A stretch of DNA of 64,000 nt from JBPEWY01 sp965224095 (GTDB lineage Bacteria; Bacteroidota; Bacteroidia; Flavobacteriales; Flavobacteriaceae): contig OZ245039.1 in NCBI GenBank assembly GCA_965224095.1, forward strand, positions 124,001 through 188,000, in the 5' to 3' direction. Within the stretch, counting starts at the first letter, position 1; the number at the start of each line of letters is the position of its first letter. The notes under the pieces are model-generated. The model saw only the letters and a program-made list of their open reading frames with translations, had not been told where the DNA came from and searched no databases. The translations under genes were made by a program, and so were the position numbers. Below, one piece after another: positions 62,464 to 64,000 of this stretch.

Positions 62464-63475
62464 TTTGATAAGTGATACCGTAACACGCCCTACCCGGGGT
62501 ATGTTGGAGGCTATGATGTCTGCCTCTGTAGGCGATGACGTATTTAAAGCCGATCCGTCGGTGAACCTGTTGGAAGAGCGTGTAGCCGCTATGTTCAATA
62601 TGGAGGCAGCGTTGTTTTTTCCCAGCGGAACAATGGCCAATCAAACGGCTATCAAGCTACATACACAACCCGGAGAACAACTTATTTGCGACAAATATGC
62701 ACATGTGTATAACTACGAAGGCGGTGGTATTAGTTTTAATAGCGGAGTTTCCTGTAAGCTGATTGACGGATATCGCGGAATGATTACGGCCACACAAGTA
62801 GAAGCGGCGATTAATCCTCCGGATTTTTACCACAGTCCCCTAACATCACTGGTCTGTATTGAAAACACGACCAATAAGGGAGGTGGAGCATGTTGGGATA
62901 TGAAAGAAATGCTTGCCATACGAGCCGTTTGTGATACACATGGCCTTTCGTATCATTTGGATGGTGCCCGGTTGTGGAACGCTATGGTTGCCCGGAAATA
63001 TAAAGCAAAAGATTACGGAAGATTATTTGATACTATTTCGGTTTGTTTATCTAAGGGATTAGGATGTCCCGTGGGATCGGTACTGGTGGGAAACCGGGCG
63101 TTGATATCCAGGGCGCTGCGCGTAAGAAAAATTCTGGGTGGAGGGATGCGGCAGGCAGGATACTTGGCGGCCGCAGCATTATATGCCCTGGAGCACCATA
63201 TAGATAGATTGGCCGAAGATCACAGAAAAGCAAAGGAAATAGGAAAAGTTCTGGAGGAGTGTTCCTATATTGAAAGTGTGGAACCCATAGAAACAAATAT
63301 TATTATTTTTAATCTTAAGCCGGACCGGAATGAAGAAAGTTTTGTGAAGCGATTGGAAGAAAAAGGAGTTAGAATTATTGGAATGGGCCAGGGAAAGTTA
63401 AGAATAGTTACGCATCTGGACTATACGGATGCCATGCATGAAAAATTTCTCCATATATTACGGGGATTAACATAA
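62453..63475 (+). CDS. Low-specificity L-threonine aldolase (beta-eliminating lyase family)
   Basis: PLP enzyme cleaving L-threonine or allo-threonine to glycine and acetaldehyde. 340 residues: INLISDTVTRPTRGMLEAM at the start, FPSGTMANQTAIKLHT (about residue 57), YHLDGARLWNA (cofactor Asp, about 163), and the Schiff-base lysine in SVCLSKGLGCPVGSVLVG (about 204). Overlaps the preceding protease gene by 11 bp, so it is probably co-transcribed. Confidence 0.93.
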   Translation: MEINLISDTVTRPTRGMLEAMMSASVGDDVFKADPSVNLLEERVAAMFNMEAALFFPSGTMANQTAIKLHTQPGEQLICDKYAHVYNYEGGGISFNSGVSCKLIDGYRGMITATQVEAAINPPDFYHSPLTSLVCIENTTNKGGGACWDMKEMLAIRAVCDTHGLSYHLDGARLWNAMVARKYKAKDYGRLFDTISVCLSKGLGCPVGSVLVGNRALISRALRVRKILGGGMRQAGYLAAAALYALEHHIDRLAEDHRKAKEIGKVLEECSYIESVEPIETNIIIFNLKPDRNEESFVKRLEEKGVRIIGMGQGKLRIVTHLDYTDAMHEKFLHILRGLT

Positions 63476-63503
63476 AAAAAGCATCCGTTACGGATGCTTT
63501 CTT
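63474..63503. terminator. Bidirectional terminator between the aldolase and yegP-like genes
   Basis: GCATCCG/CGGATGC around TTA, with seven A upstream and a T-rich run downstream, serving both convergent genes. Confidence 0.87.
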
Positions 63504-63524
63504 TGTATTATAGAATTTTCCGGG

Positions 63525-63854
63525 TTACGAAGTCATATCATTGATATCTGCATCCGGAGCATTGGTTTTTACCGAATCAATTCCGTTTTCCATACCAGCT
63601 TCAGAAGCGTACATCTGACTACTTCCAATAATCTGACCATTAGCCGCTTTTAGGTTAAAATGAAACTTTCCGTTTGATGCAGTTTTACGTTCGTATTTGC
63701 TATCATCACCGCAATTATTTTTAATAGAATCAATTCCATTCTTGGCACCGCTTGGATCTGCGTAACCCTGACTGGAAAGTATAACCTGACCATTCTTGGC
63801 TTTTAAGTTAAAATAGTACTTCTGATTGTTTTCGCTTTGAAATAATTCGAACAT
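63525..63854 (-). CDS. YegP-family protein (two DUF1508 repeats)
   Basis: 109 residues comprising two copies of the DUF1508 beta-alpha unit: KYYFNLKAKNGQVILSSQGYADPSGAKNGIDSIKNN (about 12-47) and KFHFNLKAANGQIIGSSQMYASEAGMENGIDSVKTN (about 63-98). Small cytoplasmic protein family of unknown function, widely distributed. About 145 bp of AT-rich DNA follows to the window end with nothing recognised. Confidence 0.93.
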   Translation of the reverse strand: MFELFQSENNQKYYFNLKAKNGQVILSSQGYADPSGAKNGIDSIKNNCGDDSKYERKTASNGKFHFNLKAANGQIIGSSQMYASEAGMENGIDSVKTNAPDADINDMTS

Positions 63855-64000
63855 GATTTTAGATTTTAAATTTCGCGTTATAAATATATGAAAATTGATT
63901 AGATATTCTTTTTTTTATAAAAATAGTTTTTAGGCATTTTATTAGCCTACTAAAGCTCTTTATTTTCTTAAAACACGTATTTCGTCGATGTTTTAATACA

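Overview
The window looks like a chromosomal segment of a marine-type Flavobacteriaceae member (Bacteroidota). Supporting signs are promoters of the Bacteroidota form (TAnnTTTG at -7 with a T-rich -33 element), mostly weak Shine-Dalgarno sequences, LytTR and TPR/HisKA_2 signalling proteins, a SusC-like-family TonB-dependent receptor, DUF4252 and CAL67264-type small proteins, and a menaquinone-only quinone pathway. The genes are mainly core metabolism; no phage, transposase, CRISPR, rRNA or tRNA was seen.

Layout. 1-267: a small-RNA gene on the minus strand and the leu terminator. 268-4527: leuACDB leucine operon (minus). 4682-8959: conserved Bacteroidota proteins, an RluA-type pseudouridine synthase and panB. 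9032-18632: a complete reductive pyrimidine catabolism operon (minus): MmsA-type dehydrogenase, omega-aminotransferase, NCS1 permease, dihydropyrimidinase, beta-ureidopropionase, PreT, PreA. 19020-23767: dnaK, an unknown exported protein, a GNAT and an M57 lipoprotein protease. 23879-37799: the menaquinone region (hotdog thioesterase, menF, menD, menB, unknown, menA, then a two-component system, UPF0173, SDR, menC, CPBP, menE). 37902-44158: DoxX, acyl-CoA carboxylase beta subunit, an FMN-reductase/MarR/pirin locus with a clear tandem palindromic operator, and ettA. 44222-53310: MBL, hybrid kinase, MarR-GNAT fusion, a degenerate formimidoylglutamase-like protein, hutI, fumC. 53758-63854: small membrane proteins, TonB receptor, arsC-like, HAD, prfB with its programmed frameshift, a large zinc protease, threonine aldolase and a YegP protein.

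The main discovery candidate is at 29654-33132. A LytTR response regulator and a TPR-HisKA_2 sensor kinase are separated by three tandem, terminator-ended, non-coding units; a fourth unit lies inverted at 1-161. All four have the same 64-bp promoter architecture: two ACAACA-core boxes exactly 21 bp apart, 2 bp, a T-rich -33 hexamer, 19 bp, and TATGTTT(G/A). Each is followed by a roughly 95-nt transcript ending in a conserved pre-terminator motif (CATATAGTGTTCTCTAAA in three copies) and a hairpin whose stem sequence varies while its shape is kept. Paired direct repeats with this spacing are what LytTR regulators bind, so I infer that the flanking two-component system switches on a multicopy sRNA family.

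Other points: short heptamer (RAAWTYA) repeat arrays recur in five intergenic sites; the NCS1 permease carries a soluble insertion of about 105 residues; the formimidoylglutamase-like protein lacks several metal ligands; no menH is present among the men genes.
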